Below, piece after piece: positions 42,002 to 50,823 of a stretch of 64,000 nucleotides of DNA. Position 1 is the first letter of the stretch; every line of letters begins with the position of its first letter. Source of the stretch: Pseudidiomarina gelatinasegens (lineage in GTDB: Bacteria > Pseudomonadota > Gammaproteobacteria > Enterobacterales > Alteromonadaceae); NCBI RefSeq assembly GCF_004025325.1, contig NZ_RSFE01000002.1, forward strand, positions 248,001 through 312,000, read 5' to 3'. A program made the position numbers and the translations under genes. A model generated the notes under the pieces. That model worked only from the letters and a program-made list of their open reading frames with translations, was not told where the DNA came from and ran no database searches.

Positions 42002-43100
42002 TTATAAACCTGATTTTAAACTTGCTTCAATAAACGGATCTAAAGCACCGTCCAGTACCGCTTGGGTGTTTCGATTCTCCACCCCAGTACGTAAATCTTT
42101 AATTCGGGCATCATCCAATACGTACGAACGTATCTGGCTACCCCAGCCGATATCAGACTTGGTGTCTTCCAAGGCTTGTTTTTCGGCTAATTGCTTCTGT
42201 AATTCTGACTCATACAGCTTTGCGCGTAATTGTTTCATGGCCGCATCGCGGTTTTTGTGCTGCGAACGGTCACTTTGACACTGAACGACAATCCCAGACG
42301 GTTCGTGGGTAATACGAATCGCCGAGTCTGTTCGGTTTACGTGCTGACCACCGGCACCTGACGCACGATACGTATCGACACGCAAATCAGCTGGATTAAT
42401 TTCAATTTCAATCGAATCATCGATTTCCGGATACACAAACACCGATGCGAATGACGTATGACGTCGATTCCCTGAGTCAAACGGTGATTTGCGTACTAAG
42501 CGATGCACGCCAGTTTCCGTACGTAACCAGCCATAGGCATAATCACCTTGAATACGCACTGTTGCCGACTTAATCCCTGCCACTTCACCTTCTGACAACT
42601 CAGTGATCTCGGCTTTAAAACCATGCGCTTCAGCCCAACGCAAATACATGCGCAGCAGAATATTAGCCCAGTCTTGCGCTTCCGTACCGCCGGAGCCTGA
42701 TTGCACATCCAAATAGCAATCTGACGCATCTTGTTCACCTGAAAACATTCTGCGGAATTCCAAAGTGGCCAGTTGGCTTTCCAACTGCTCCAATTCAACC
42801 ACGGCTTCGTTGTACGTTTCTTCGTCTTCAGCCTCAACAGCTAAATCCACTAAACCTTCTACGTCGTCTAACCCTTGCGCCAAGTTGTTCAGCGTTTCCA
42901 CTACTTGCTCTAAGCTTGAGCGTTCTTTGCCTAGTGATTGGGCGCGCTCTTGGTCATTCCAAACGTTCGGATCTTCCAATTCGCGGCTAACTTCCTCCAG
43001 GCGCTCTACTTTCTGAGCGTAGTCAAAGATACCCCCGAAGAAGCTCGCTGCGTTTTCGCATTTCTTTTATCGCAACATACGTGGCATTAGTTTCGAACAT
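42002..43100 (-). CDS. prfB: Peptide chain release factor 2, programmed +1 frameshift
   Basis: RF2 recognises UGA and UAA stop codons. The first 25 codons run from ATG 43100 to CTT (43028-43026), meet TGA (43025-43023) and continue after a +1 shift at GAC (43024), giving 365 residues in all, the size of E. coli RF2. The anticodon-like SPF is in RKSPFDSGN and the catalytic GGQ is in [10 protein letters not shown]. The shift is autoregulatory: low RF2 slows UGA decoding and allows the shift. A gene finder ignoring the shift would start at a TTG (42979) and miss the front. Confidence 0.97.
43022..43037 (-). promoter_or_regulatory. prfB +1 recoding site
   Basis: The minus-strand sequence CGGGGGTATCTTTGAC holds an internal Shine-Dalgarno-like GGGGG, a 3-base spacing, the slippery CTT and the in-frame TGA followed by C. 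This is the conserved RF2 frameshift signal. The upstream zero-frame peptide ends RGYL, as in E. coli. Confidence 0.95.
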
Positions 43101-43147
43101 AGTTTTTAAATCTCAATAGCAATAGTTGGTTGCAAAGGGCGCGTATT

Positions 43148-44860
43148 CTACCGCAAACCACGAAAATGCTCTAGTTGTAGCTGCACAGAAGTACGCCCTC
43201 GAAAGTGATTTAATTGCAGTTTATACACTGCATGAATGCGTTGCACGGACGCATCCGGCCACAGACTAGTATCGACATTGAAAGCAATGGCATCGAGCAC
43301 CACGCGGTCCGCAGTTTCAAGCACCCATTTTATATGGCGTTCGCCAACAAGTCGTTGTTGCACCACACGAAATTCACCATCAAAAACTGGCTCCGCGAAT
43401 CCTTGTCCCCACGGGCCAAATGACTCCAGTTGGCGTACGAATGGTTCCTGAAAGCAACTTGCATCAAGCTCACCGTCAGACCAAATAGTACGTGTTAAGG
43501 CGCTTTCATCCACCCATTCGGTTACTTGTGCGATAAAAGCGTCACGAAAAGTGTCGAGATTGTCTCGCGCTAAACTCAATCCAGCTGCCATTGCGTGCCC
43601 TCCAAAACGCTGGATTAAGTCTGGATGCAAGCTGTGGACACGCTCGAGTACGTCACGAATGTGCAAGCCCGGAATAGAGCGGGCTGACCCCTTCAACAAA
43701 CCATCATCACTATCAGCGAACGCTATAACGGGTCGGTGACATTGCTCCTTCACCCGCCCAGCAACAATACCCACCACACCTTGGTGCCAACCTGGCTGAT
43801 ATAGCACCAAGCCAGCAGGCAATTGATCGGTATCTTGGTTTATCTGCGCGACATAGGCTTCCGCCTCTTCACGCATTTCGGTTTCAATGCTACGCCGTGC
43901 TTGATTTAATTGATCCAACTGCGCGGCCAATTGCTGCGCTGTGGTTAAGTTATTGGCTAACAAGCACTCAATGCCGGCTGCCATATCATCTAACCTTCCT
44001 GCAGCGTTGATACGCGGCCCAATAGCAAAGCCTAAATCGCTCGCTAACAGCTGTTTCGGATCGCGATTAGCAATCTGCAGGAGCGCTGCGATTCCTGGGC
44101 GGCAATGACCAGCACGAATGCGCTGTAAACCTTGTTGCACCAAAATTCTATTGACGCCATCCAACCTCACCACGTCAGCCACTGTGCCGACGGCAACTAA
44201 ATCTAGCCATTGCGCAAGGTTGGGCACCTCGAGCCCGCGCTCGCGGAACACATGGCGAAGCGCAAGCAACACATAGAACGCCACACCCACCCCGGCAATA
44301 TTCGGACTAGGAAACTGACAATCAGGTTGATTCGGATTCACGATGATATTCGCGTTCGGTAAGGTTGCGCCGGGCAAATGGTGGTCGGTAATAATCACAT
44401 CAATATCTGCCGCGCGCGCTGCATCAACACCTGCATGGCAAGAAATGCCACTGTCTACCGTAACAATCAATTGCGCACCCAGTTGATGAGCCTGCGCTAC
44501 CACGGCTGGTGATAAACCGTATCCGTCTGCGAATCGGTTCGGCACAATATAATCCACCCGTGTTGCACCGAGTGCTTGCAGCACGGAAACCATCAGCGCC
44601 GTCGACGTCGCACCGTCCGCATCAAAATCACCGCAAATACAAATAGCCTGATTTTCACGAATGGCCTGCGCAAGACGTTCAGCGGCAGCACTCGCACCAT
44701 GCAGTTGATCAAAATGGGGCAAATGCCGAGCACCTAAATCTAATTGCTGCTCATCGGTAATACCGCGACGGGCCAGTATTTGCGCAATAATTTCAGGTAA
44801 ATTATTCGCCCACGCACCTACGTCTACGTGCGGATGACGTTTAACCGAGATATCCGTCAT
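43148..44860 (-). CDS. recJ: RecJ single-strand 5'-3' exonuclease
   Basis: DHH/DHHA1-family nuclease of 570 residues acting in RecF-pathway recombination and mismatch repair. The motif cluster includes 'CICGDFDADGATST' (first Asp pair), 'DSGISCHAGVDAA', 'DVIITDHHLPG' (DHH) and a C-terminal 'GGHAMAAGLSLA' that binds DNA. I use the ATG at 44860, next to the dsbC stop; an upstream in-frame start at 44902 would overlap dsbC. Length compares with 577 in E. coli. Confidence 0.96.
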   Translation of the reverse strand: MTDISVKRHPHVDVGAWANNLPEIIAQILARRGITDEQQLDLGARHLPHFDQLHGASAAAERLAQAIRENQAICICGDFDADGATSTALMVSVLQALGATRVDYIVPNRFADGYGLSPAVVAQAHQLGAQLIVTVDSGISCHAGVDAARAADIDVIITDHHLPGATLPNANIIVNPNQPDCQFPSPNIAGVGVAFYVLLALRHVFRERGLEVPNLAQWLDLVAVGTVADVVRLDGVNRILVQQGLQRIRAGHCRPGIAALLQIANRDPKQLLASDLGFAIGPRINAAGRLDDMAAGIECLLANNLTTAQQLAAQLDQLNQARRSIETEMREEAEAYVAQINQDTDQLPAGLVLYQPGWHQGVVGIVAGRVKEQCHRPVIAFADSDDGLLKGSARSIPGLHIRDVLERVHSLHPDLIQRFGGHAMAAGLSLARDNLDTFRDAFIAQVTEWVDESALTRTIWSDGELDASCFQEPFVRQLESFGPWGQGFAEPVFDGEFRVVQQRLVGERHIKWVLETADRVVLDAIAFNVDTSLWPDASVQRIHAVYKLQLNHFRGRTSVQLQLEHFRGLR

Positions 44861-44861
44861 A

Positions 44862-45587
44862 TTACTTTTGCAACTCAGGCAGCAAGCGTTCCGGCGGCAC
44901 AAAGCCAGGCAACAAACGGCCAGACTCGAGCACTATGGCCGGTGTACCACGCACCCCAAACTTTTGCCCCAAGGCAAAGTGCATGGCCACTGGGTCGTTG
45001 CACATGGCTAACTCAACTTCCTCGTCGTTTTTAGCTGCTGTCAGAGCCGCTTGCTGATCGTCCGCACACCATGCGTTTTGTAAATCCACCGCAGCTTTAC
45101 TTTGCAGACCATTTCGAGGCCACGCGAGGTAGCGTACCGTAATGCCCGCATCCAAATATTCATCAATGCGCTCGTGCAATTGGCGGCAATACCCACAACT
45201 GGTATCAGTGAACACATGAATCACGTGCTGCTGATTCGGCGCGGTGTACTCAATGACCGTATCGCTCACGGTTGCTAAGTCGTTGGTACGCATTTGTTCC
45301 AGCACTTTCTCGCTGACATTATTCGGTTGCTCACCGGTAATATCAAAGATGCGGCCACTGATGATGTGTTGACCATCGTCACTGGCATACACCAAGCCTT
45401 GATCGGTAATCACTTCATACAAACCAGCAATGTCGGCAGGTTTTGCCGACTCAACCTTAAAGCCCATGCGTTGCATGTGCGAGGTGTCAAAGCTACCGGT
45501 GGTTTGTGGCTGTGGCGATGTGCTCTGTTCAGCAGGTGAACAAGCAACGGTCATTAAGCTAAGTGTCATTATTGCCAAGTACTTCAT
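44862..45587 (-). CDS. dsbC: DsbC thiol:disulfide interchange protein, possibly lipid-anchored
   Basis: Disulfide isomerase of 241 residues, V-shaped dimer in the periplasm. The N-terminal dimerisation domain (about 30-100) leads to the thioredoxin fold with CGYC at 131-134 and cis-Pro in RGTPA; C174 and C196 form the structural pair. Its signal peptide (1-15) ends MTVAC, so C16 could be a lipobox cysteine; the following Ser would direct it to the outer membrane. Most DsbC are soluble, so this is unusual. It sits between xerD and recJ, as in E. coli. DsbD would reduce it. Confidence 0.9.
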   Translation of the reverse strand: MKYLAIMTLSLMTVACSPAEQSTSPQPQTTGSFDTSHMQRMGFKVESAKPADIAGLYEVITDQGLVYASDDGQHIISGRIFDITGEQPNNVSEKVLEQMRTNDLATVSDTVIEYTAPNQQHVIHVFTDTSCGYCRQLHERIDEYLDAGITVRYLAWPRNGLQSKAAVDLQNAWCADDQQAALTAAKNDEEVELAMCNDPVAMHFALGQKFGVRGTPAIVLESGRLLPGFVPPERLLPELQK

Positions 45588-45613
45588 GAATGATCCTATA
45601 AGGTCAAATTAAG

Positions 45614-46537
45614 TTATGCGCGTGGGTGATGTGTAGCATGCAACTGTTGCAAGCGTTCGCGTGCCACATGCGTGTAAATTTGTGTGGTTGATAAGTCACT
45701 GTGCCCAAGCAGCATTTGCAACACACGTAAATCGGCGCCGTGGTTGAGCAAATGTGTCGCAAACGCATGGCGTAGCGTGTGTGGCGACAAGTGTGAGCGA
45801 ATATCAGCCTGCTGAGCATAATACCGAATTCGGTGCCAAAATGCTTGCCGGGTTAAGGGCCCGCCGCGTCGTGTTACAAATACCCAGTCGCCTGGTTGGG
45901 CGTGCAATTGTTTACGCCCTTTAGCGAAATAAACGTTTAACCAGTCCAACGCTTCTTCGCCCAAGGGAACTAAGCGTTCTTTGTTACCTTTACCGATAAT
46001 ACGCACCAATTCTTGCTGCATATGAATTTGGTCAACGGTAAGTTGAACCAACTCGGTGACCCGAAGCCCTGTCGCGTACAGCACTTCTAACATGGCTTTA
46101 TCGCGCAATTGCATGGGGTCTTCGATGTCCGGTGCATTCAGCAGGTCATCCACTTCAGCTTCCGACAAACTATGTGGTATTGATTGGGGTTGCTTCGGCC
46201 GCGCCAACCGCGCAGTTGGATCTTGCGCACACAGACGCTCGCCAACCGCATATTGATAAAATTTCTTTAATGCGCTGAGCGCGCGCGACGTACTGCGCGG
46301 TGAAAGCCCTTGTTGCCGGCGCCACAACAAGTAACGCTCCAAATCTTCATGGGTTACTTGCAGCAAGTCATGCCGTTGCTGTTGGGTAAGAAACCGTTGA
46401 AAGGTACGCAAGTCAGTGCGATAAGCAGAGCTTGTATTTTGGCTTACACCTTGCTTTAGCCATAACCTATCGATGAAACGCGCTATTTCTTCATCAACGG
46501 CTGCTGGCACTGTCGGGGGCTGTGAATTTGGGCTCAT
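45614..46537 (-). CDS. xerD: XerD tyrosine recombinase
   Basis: Site-specific recombinase of 307 residues that resolves chromosome dimers at dif with XerC and FtsK. The N-terminal SAM-like core-binding domain ('NTSSAYRTDLRTFQRFL') precedes the catalytic domain with R in GLRVTEL, HTLRHAF, LLGHSDLSTT and the nucleophile Tyr in IYTHV (about residue 288). The gene leads xerD-dsbC-recJ-prfB-lysS. It is divergent from tRNA-Tyr, with the tRNA promoter in the 85-base gap. XerC is not in the window. Confidence 0.95.
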   Translation of the reverse strand: MSPNSQPPTVPAAVDEEIARFIDRLWLKQGVSQNTSSAYRTDLRTFQRFLTQQQRHDLLQVTHEDLERYLLWRRQQGLSPRSTSRALSALKKFYQYAVGERLCAQDPTARLARPKQPQSIPHSLSEAEVDDLLNAPDIEDPMQLRDKAMLEVLYATGLRVTELVQLTVDQIHMQQELVRIIGKGNKERLVPLGEEALDWLNVYFAKGRKQLHAQPGDWVFVTRRGGPLTRQAFWHRIRYYAQQADIRSHLSPHTLRHAFATHLLNHGADLRVLQMLLGHSDLSTTQIYTHVARERLQQLHATHHPRA

Positions 46538-46581
46538 TGCTACACTACTTGGTTTTATTTGGAACCATCATCATAAACGGG

Positions 46582-46609
46582 TTTACAGGTGGGCTCAATC
46601 TGCTATTAT
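46582..46609 (+). promoter_or_regulatory. Promoter of tRNA-Tyr
   Basis: -35 TTTACA (46582-46587), 16-base spacer and -10 TATTAT (46604-46609). The -10 is followed by GC-rich GCCCGCC, the discriminator type seen in ppGpp/DksA-inhibited stable RNA promoters. The tRNA begins 14 bases after the -10. Confidence 0.75.
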
Positions 46610-46622
46610 GCCCGCCTCGTGT

Positions 46623-46707
46623 GGAGGGGTTCCCGAGCGGTCAAAGGGATCAGACTGTAAATCTGACGGCTCAGCCTTCGCAGGTTCGAATCCTGCCCCC
46701 TCCACCA
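46623..46707 (+). tRNA. tRNA-Tyr (GTA anticodon), CCA encoded
   Basis: The acceptor stem is GGAGGGG/CCCCTCC with discriminator A and genomic CCA (46705-46707). The anticodon GTA is at 46657-46659 in a 5-bp stem TCAGA/TCTGA. The T-arm is GCAGG-TTCGAAT-CCTGC. A long variable arm makes it a type II tRNA, as expected for bacterial tRNA-Tyr. It matches E. coli tRNA-Tyr closely. It is a single copy in this window, transcribed towards the quinone oxidoreductase. Confidence 0.97.
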
Positions 46708-46735
46708 CTTCTTTCTCGCAATCTATTCCTAAAAA

Positions 46736-47719
46736 TTACCAAACCAATACAAGTTTACCCTGAGTATCATTCTCCCGCAGGCGTTTGAATGCGTCCTCAA
46801 TATGCGCAATTGGTAGCACGTCATCAATTGATGCGCGCACCTGCTGCTGTTCGAACAACGGCCACACATGCGTATAGAGGTCAGCCATGATACGTGCTTT
46901 TACCCTATTCGGCTGACTGCGCAAGGTACTCCCGATAATGCGTTGGCGTTTCATTAACAACCGGCCGGCATCAAGTTCCGCAACACGGCCGCCCATAAGC
47001 CCAATCACCACCAAACGTCCATCTTGATTCAGTACTTCTTGATTCCACCCAATGTAACTACCCGCCACCGGGTCAAGAATAACATCAGCACCGCCCCACG
47101 CTTTTACAGCGTCAACAAAGCTGCCGTGATGTCGATTCCAAACTTGCTCAGCGCCGAGTTGCTGCGCTAACTTCAACTTCTCGTCGGCACCCGCTGTGGC
47201 AAATACTGGGTTGCCAAACACTTTCGCTAACTGCAACACCGCCTGACCAACACCACTTGCCGCTGCATGCATTAAAATTCGCTCGCCCGGCTGGGTCGCT
47301 GCAATGTCATAAATGTTGAACCACGCCGTCGCAAACACTTCACAGATACCGGCCGCATGAGCAAGTTCCATGCCTTTAGGTATGCCTAACACTTGATTGG
47401 CAGGCACTGACACGTACTCAGCATAGCCACCACCGGCTAACAACGCGCAGACTTTGTCACCAACTTGATGCGCGCTCACCTCAGCACCAACGGCATGCAC
47501 CACACCGCTAACTTCCAACCCCAACACATCAGATGCCCCCGGCGGTGGCGGATAATGGCCTGCCAGTTGCATTAAATCTGCGCGGTTCATGCCGCTGTAG
47601 GCAACCTTGATACGCACTTCATTGGGCTGCACCTTGGGTAGGTCGCGGTGCTGCCACAGCACCGTGTTGTCAGTACCTGCGGTCAGTGCGCGCATCTGTG
47701 TAGGCATCTGTGTGGACAT
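46736..47719 (-). CDS. NAD(P)H quinone oxidoreductase, PIG3 family zinc-independent MDR
   Basis: A 327-residue medium-chain dehydrogenase/reductase. The N-terminal GroES-like domain ('MNRADLMQLAGHYPPPPGASDVLGLEVSG') lacks zinc ligands, and the Rossmann part has 'AAASGVGQAVLQLAKVFG'. It is closest to PIG3-type quinone reductases. I chose the ATG at 47719 because GGAG lies about 6 bases upstream, over one 18 bases earlier. It follows pirin by 21 bases in a three-gene redox set. Confidence 0.85.
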   Translation of the reverse strand: MSTQMPTQMRALTAGTDNTVLWQHRDLPKVQPNEVRIKVAYSGMNRADLMQLAGHYPPPPGASDVLGLEVSGVVHAVGAEVSAHQVGDKVCALLAGGGYAEYVSVPANQVLGIPKGMELAHAAGICEVFATAWFNIYDIAATQPGERILMHAAASGVGQAVLQLAKVFGNPVFATAGADEKLKLAQQLGAEQVWNRHHGSFVDAVKAWGGADVILDPVAGSYIGWNQEVLNQDGRLVVIGLMGGRVAELDAGRLLMKRQRIIGSTLRSQPNRVKARIMADLYTHVWPLFEQQQVRASIDDVLPIAHIEDAFKRLRENDTQGKLVLVW

Positions 47720-47740
47720 GGAAGCTCCTTGCGTCATCTG

Positions 47741-48574
47741 TTATGCGGTTAATTTACCCGCTTGGTAATCGCGTATGGCTTGCTCTACTTCGGCTTGCGT
47801 ATTCATGACAAAAGGGCCGTACTGCGCAATGGGTTCACCAATAGGGTTACCCGCTAACAAAATTATACCTGCCGGCTCATCGCTCTCTGCTTTAAGGTTT
47901 AAATCACCATCAGCATGCAAGCGCACCAATTCACCGCGTGCAATCGGCTCGTCATTAAGCAGTATGCTGCCTTGGTAGACATAAGCCAAGCGTGTTTGTT
48001 GCTGCTGGCTTGCGACACTATACGTCGCACCTTCCGACAGTCGCACATCCACCATCAAAAAGCTTTGCTCCGGCTGCTGAATCGGGCCACGCTGCTGCTC
48101 GAGTTCACCAGCTATAACGCGCAACTCTGCACCTTCACCACGCACAATCCCAATCTTATCTTGCGGAAAGTCGGCCCAATCTGCTGCTTCCATTTTGCGC
48201 GCTGCAGGTAAGTTTATCCATAACTGAAAACCCCACATAAGGCCATCTTCTTGCTTCGGCATTTCAGCGTGAATAATGCCGCGGGCGGCTTTCATCCATT
48301 GCGCGCCACCGGTTTCAACTACCCCGGTGTTACCGTTTGAATCTTTATGCTCCATACGCCCAGCAAGCATATAGGTTAAGGTTACAAAGCCACGGTGTGG
48401 ATGCGGCGGAAACCCTGCAATGTAATCATTCGGATTGTCCGATCGAAACTCATCCAACATTAAAAATGGATCTTGATGGCGTAGGCTCGGTTGATTAACA
48501 ATGCGTGTTAATTTAACCCCTGCACCATCTTGTGCTGGCATACCGCGATGCCGACTTAGAATAATTCCACTCAT
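47741..48574 (-). CDS. Pirin family protein
   Basis: A 277-residue cupin. The metal-binding residues are H58 and H60 (PHPHRG), H102 and E104 (IIHAEM), the pirin 3-His-1-Glu set. The C-terminal cupin carries 'GNPIGEPIAQYGPFVMNT'. Bacterial pirins can act as quercetin 2,3-dioxygenases or as regulators binding partners; the activity here is unknown. It starts inside the stop of the glutathione transferase gene (4-base overlap). Confidence 0.9.
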   Translation of the reverse strand: MSGIILSRHRGMPAQDGAGVKLTRIVNQPSLRHQDPFLMLDEFRSDNPNDYIAGFPPHPHRGFVTLTYMLAGRMEHKDSNGNTGVVETGGAQWMKAARGIIHAEMPKQEDGLMWGFQLWINLPAARKMEAADWADFPQDKIGIVRGEGAELRVIAGELEQQRGPIQQPEQSFLMVDVRLSEGATYSVASQQQQTRLAYVYQGSILLNDEPIARGELVRLHADGDLNLKAESDEPAGIILLAGNPIGEPIAQYGPFVMNTQAEVEQAIRDYQAGKLTA

Positions 48575-49527
48575 AACACGTCTCCACGCTCATGCGGCGC
48601 CATAAAATCAATTGACGGACCAACTGGCACAACCCCCGTTGGGTTAATCATGTGATGGCTACCGTAGTAATGCCGTTTGATATGGTCCATCACCACCGTC
48701 TCCGCCACGCCCGGAACTTGGTATAAGGCGCGCACATAGGCCCACAAGTTCGGGTAATCAACAATACGTTTTTGATTGGTTTTAAAGTGCCCCACATAAA
48801 CCGAATCAAAACGAACCAGAGTAGTAAATAAGCGCCAATCTGCTTCTGTAAGCGTATCGCCGACCAGGAATTTCTGGGTTGCTAAACGCTGTTCCAATGC
48901 ATCCAACTCGTCAAATAATGCAACAAACGCCGCTTCATAGGCGCGCTGCTTGGTCGCAAAGCCACATTTGTATACGCCATTATTCACATTGTCGTAAACG
49001 CGATCATTAATTGCGTCTATTTCTGTGCGTAACGCCTCCGGATAAAAATCCAATGTGTTACCCGTTAAGTCGTTAAAGGCACTGTTAAACATACGAATAA
49101 TGTCAGCGGATTCATTGCTGACGATGGTTTGCTGTTGTTTATCCCATAACACAGGCACAGTTACTCGACCGCTATAGTTCGAGTCAGCTTTTAAATACAA
49201 CTGGTTGAGGTAGTCGAGGCTGTACAAGCCATCGTGTAACGGTTCGTCGGCAAACTCCCAACCATTTTCAAGCATCAACGGATGCACTACAGACACCGAA
49301 ATATGTTGTTCTAAACCTAACAGTTTGCGAAAAATAAGTGTTCGGTGCGCCCATGGGCAAGCATAGCTCACGTACAGATGATAACGCCCACTTTCGGCCG
49401 GGAATTTCGCGCCTTTATCGGCTTCAACCCAATTTCGAAATTGTGCCGCACTGCGCTCAAACTTACCGTCGGTGCTGTCTGTGTCATACCATTTATCTTG
49501 CCATTTTCCATCAACTAATAAGCCCAT
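48571..49527 (-). CDS. Glutathionyl-hydroquinone reductase (Xi-class glutathione transferase, YqjG/EcGhr type)
   Basis: A 318-residue Xi-class glutathione transferase that uses glutathione to reduce glutathionyl-hydroquinones. The catalytic Cys is C57 in YACPWAHRT. The N-terminal thioredoxin fold and the C-terminal helical domain ('VGDTLTEADWRLFTTLVRFD') are typical. The conserved end includes 'RHYYGSHHMINPTGVVPVGPSID'. It heads the pirin and quinone oxidoreductase unit and lies 132 bases from lpxB's stop, with a TATACT -10 at 49580-49585. Confidence 0.92.
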   Translation of the reverse strand: MGLLVDGKWQDKWYDTDSTDGKFERSAAQFRNWVEADKGAKFPAESGRYHLYVSYACPWAHRTLIFRKLLGLEQHISVSVVHPLMLENGWEFADEPLHDGLYSLDYLNQLYLKADSNYSGRVTVPVLWDKQQQTIVSNESADIIRMFNSAFNDLTGNTLDFYPEALRTEIDAINDRVYDNVNNGVYKCGFATKQRAYEAAFVALFDELDALEQRLATQKFLVGDTLTEADWRLFTTLVRFDSVYVGHFKTNQKRIVDYPNLWAYVRALYQVPGVAETVVMDHIKRHYYGSHHMINPTGVVPVGPSIDFMAPHERGDVL

Positions 49528-49659
49528 TTAAATCTCCATATTGGCAACTTGCGTACGTTGCTTTAATTAACATGGATGCAGTATAGCTGGTAATTAATCG
49601 AATGATTATTGCGAAAAATGGCACTTGATGTTCTATTTTTTCGAATTATAAAGAGTGGA

Positions 49660-50802
49660 TTAAGCGCTTATGAAGCTTTGCACAACGTCAGCACTTAGCA
49701 CGTCTGCATTGCGCTGAATTTGCTCATGCAACTGCGTGAAGCGCTGTACAGTCTGCTCTGCCTGAGGGCCTAACTGAGCTTGCATTGCGGTTACTAAACT
49801 ATCGACAGTTGCCTCATTTTGCGCGAATTCCGGCACGAGAGCTTCGCCAGCAAGTAGGTTAGGTAAACTGAAAAATGGTGCTTTGAATAGTCGTTTAATC
49901 ATGTGAAAGCTCAGCCAATTAAACTTATATGCGACCACCATTGGGCGTTTAATTAGCATGGCCTCAAGGGTTACGGTTCCCGAGGTAAGCATCAATGCAT
50001 CACAGGCAGCCATGGTTTCACGTGAATGCCCGTCGATAATTGTCAACGGCAATTGCGGCGCCAATTGCTGCTGCAACACGCGAAACTGAGTTGCACGCGA
50101 CTCACTAATCATCGGTGTTACAAATTTCAGTTGCGGGTTCTGTTGCAATAAACGTTCGGCCACCGCTAAAAATAATGGCGCCATGCGCGCAATTTCGCCC
50201 TTGCGGCTGCCCGGCAACACTCCAACCCAGGTTGCTTCTGCGTCCAAGCCAAGTTGCTCACGCGCCGAGGACTTCGCCCAATGCATTGGAATTGAGTCTG
50301 CTAACGGGTGCCCCACAAAGGTGGCAGCAAGTTGATGTTGGTCGTAGAATTCTTTTTCGAAGGGTAATAAACAAAGCACATGATCAACCGACTGCTTAAT
50401 GCCATGAATGCGCCCCTGTCGCCATGCCCACACTGATGGGCTGACATAATGAACCGTAGGAATTCCAGCAGCTTTCAAACGTTTAGCAATAGGTAAGTTA
50501 AAATCTGGCGCGTCAATGCCAATAAAAACATCGGGGCGACGCTGTAAAAACGTATTGACCAGCTTACGACGGTGTCCCAGCAGTTTGAATAAACTGCCAA
50601 ACACCTCAGCGATGCCCATAACCGCCAAATCTTCCATCGGTACCAGGCTGGTTAAACCTTGAGCCTGCATCAGCGGGCCGCCCACACCAATAAACTCGGC
50701 TTGAGGAAACCGTGCGCGAAGCTCACCTAACATTCCTGCGCCAAGCAAGTCACCAGAATGCTCGCCAGCGATAACGGCAATAAGAGGTTTTTGGTGTGTC
50801 AT
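49660..50802 (-). CDS. lpxB: LpxB, lipid-A-disaccharide synthase
   Basis: Glycosyltransferase of 380 residues joining UDP-2,3-diacylglucosamine and lipid X to form the lipid A disaccharide at the membrane. The N-terminus has 'AGEHSGDLLGAGML' and 'GVGGPLMQAQGL'; 'VSPSVWAWRQGRI' and 'LPGSRKGEI' mark the GT19 family. It is the last gene of the rseP-bamA-skp-lpxD-fabZ-lpxA-lpxB run, 21 bases after lpxA. rnhB and dnaE, which usually follow, are absent here. Confidence 0.96.
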   Translation of the reverse strand: MTHQKPLIAVIAGEHSGDLLGAGMLGELRARFPQAEFIGVGGPLMQAQGLTSLVPMEDLAVMGIAEVFGSLFKLLGHRRKLVNTFLQRRPDVFIGIDAPDFNLPIAKRLKAAGIPTVHYVSPSVWAWRQGRIHGIKQSVDHVLCLLPFEKEFYDQHQLAATFVGHPLADSIPMHWAKSSAREQLGLDAEATWVGVLPGSRKGEIARMAPLFLAVAERLLQQNPQLKFVTPMISESRATQFRVLQQQLAPQLPLTIIDGHSRETMAACDALMLTSGTVTLEAMLIKRPMVVAYKFNWLSFHMIKRLFKAPFFSLPNLLAGEALVPEFAQNEATVDSLVTAMQAQLGPQAEQTVQRFTQLHEQIQRNADVLSADVVQSFISA

Positions 50803-50823
50803 AATTGGGCGCCGTTAATGAAC

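Noticed and set aside
46623-46707. tRNA-Tyr as an integration site for a mobile element
   Set aside because: No integrase, direct repeat of the tRNA 3' end or foreign gene was seen next to it; xerD nearby is the housekeeping recombinase.
49528-49659. Terminator or attenuator between lpxB and the glutathione transferase gene
   Set aside because: Only a weak AT-rich inverted pair (CGAAAAA/TTTTTCG) far apart; not convincing.
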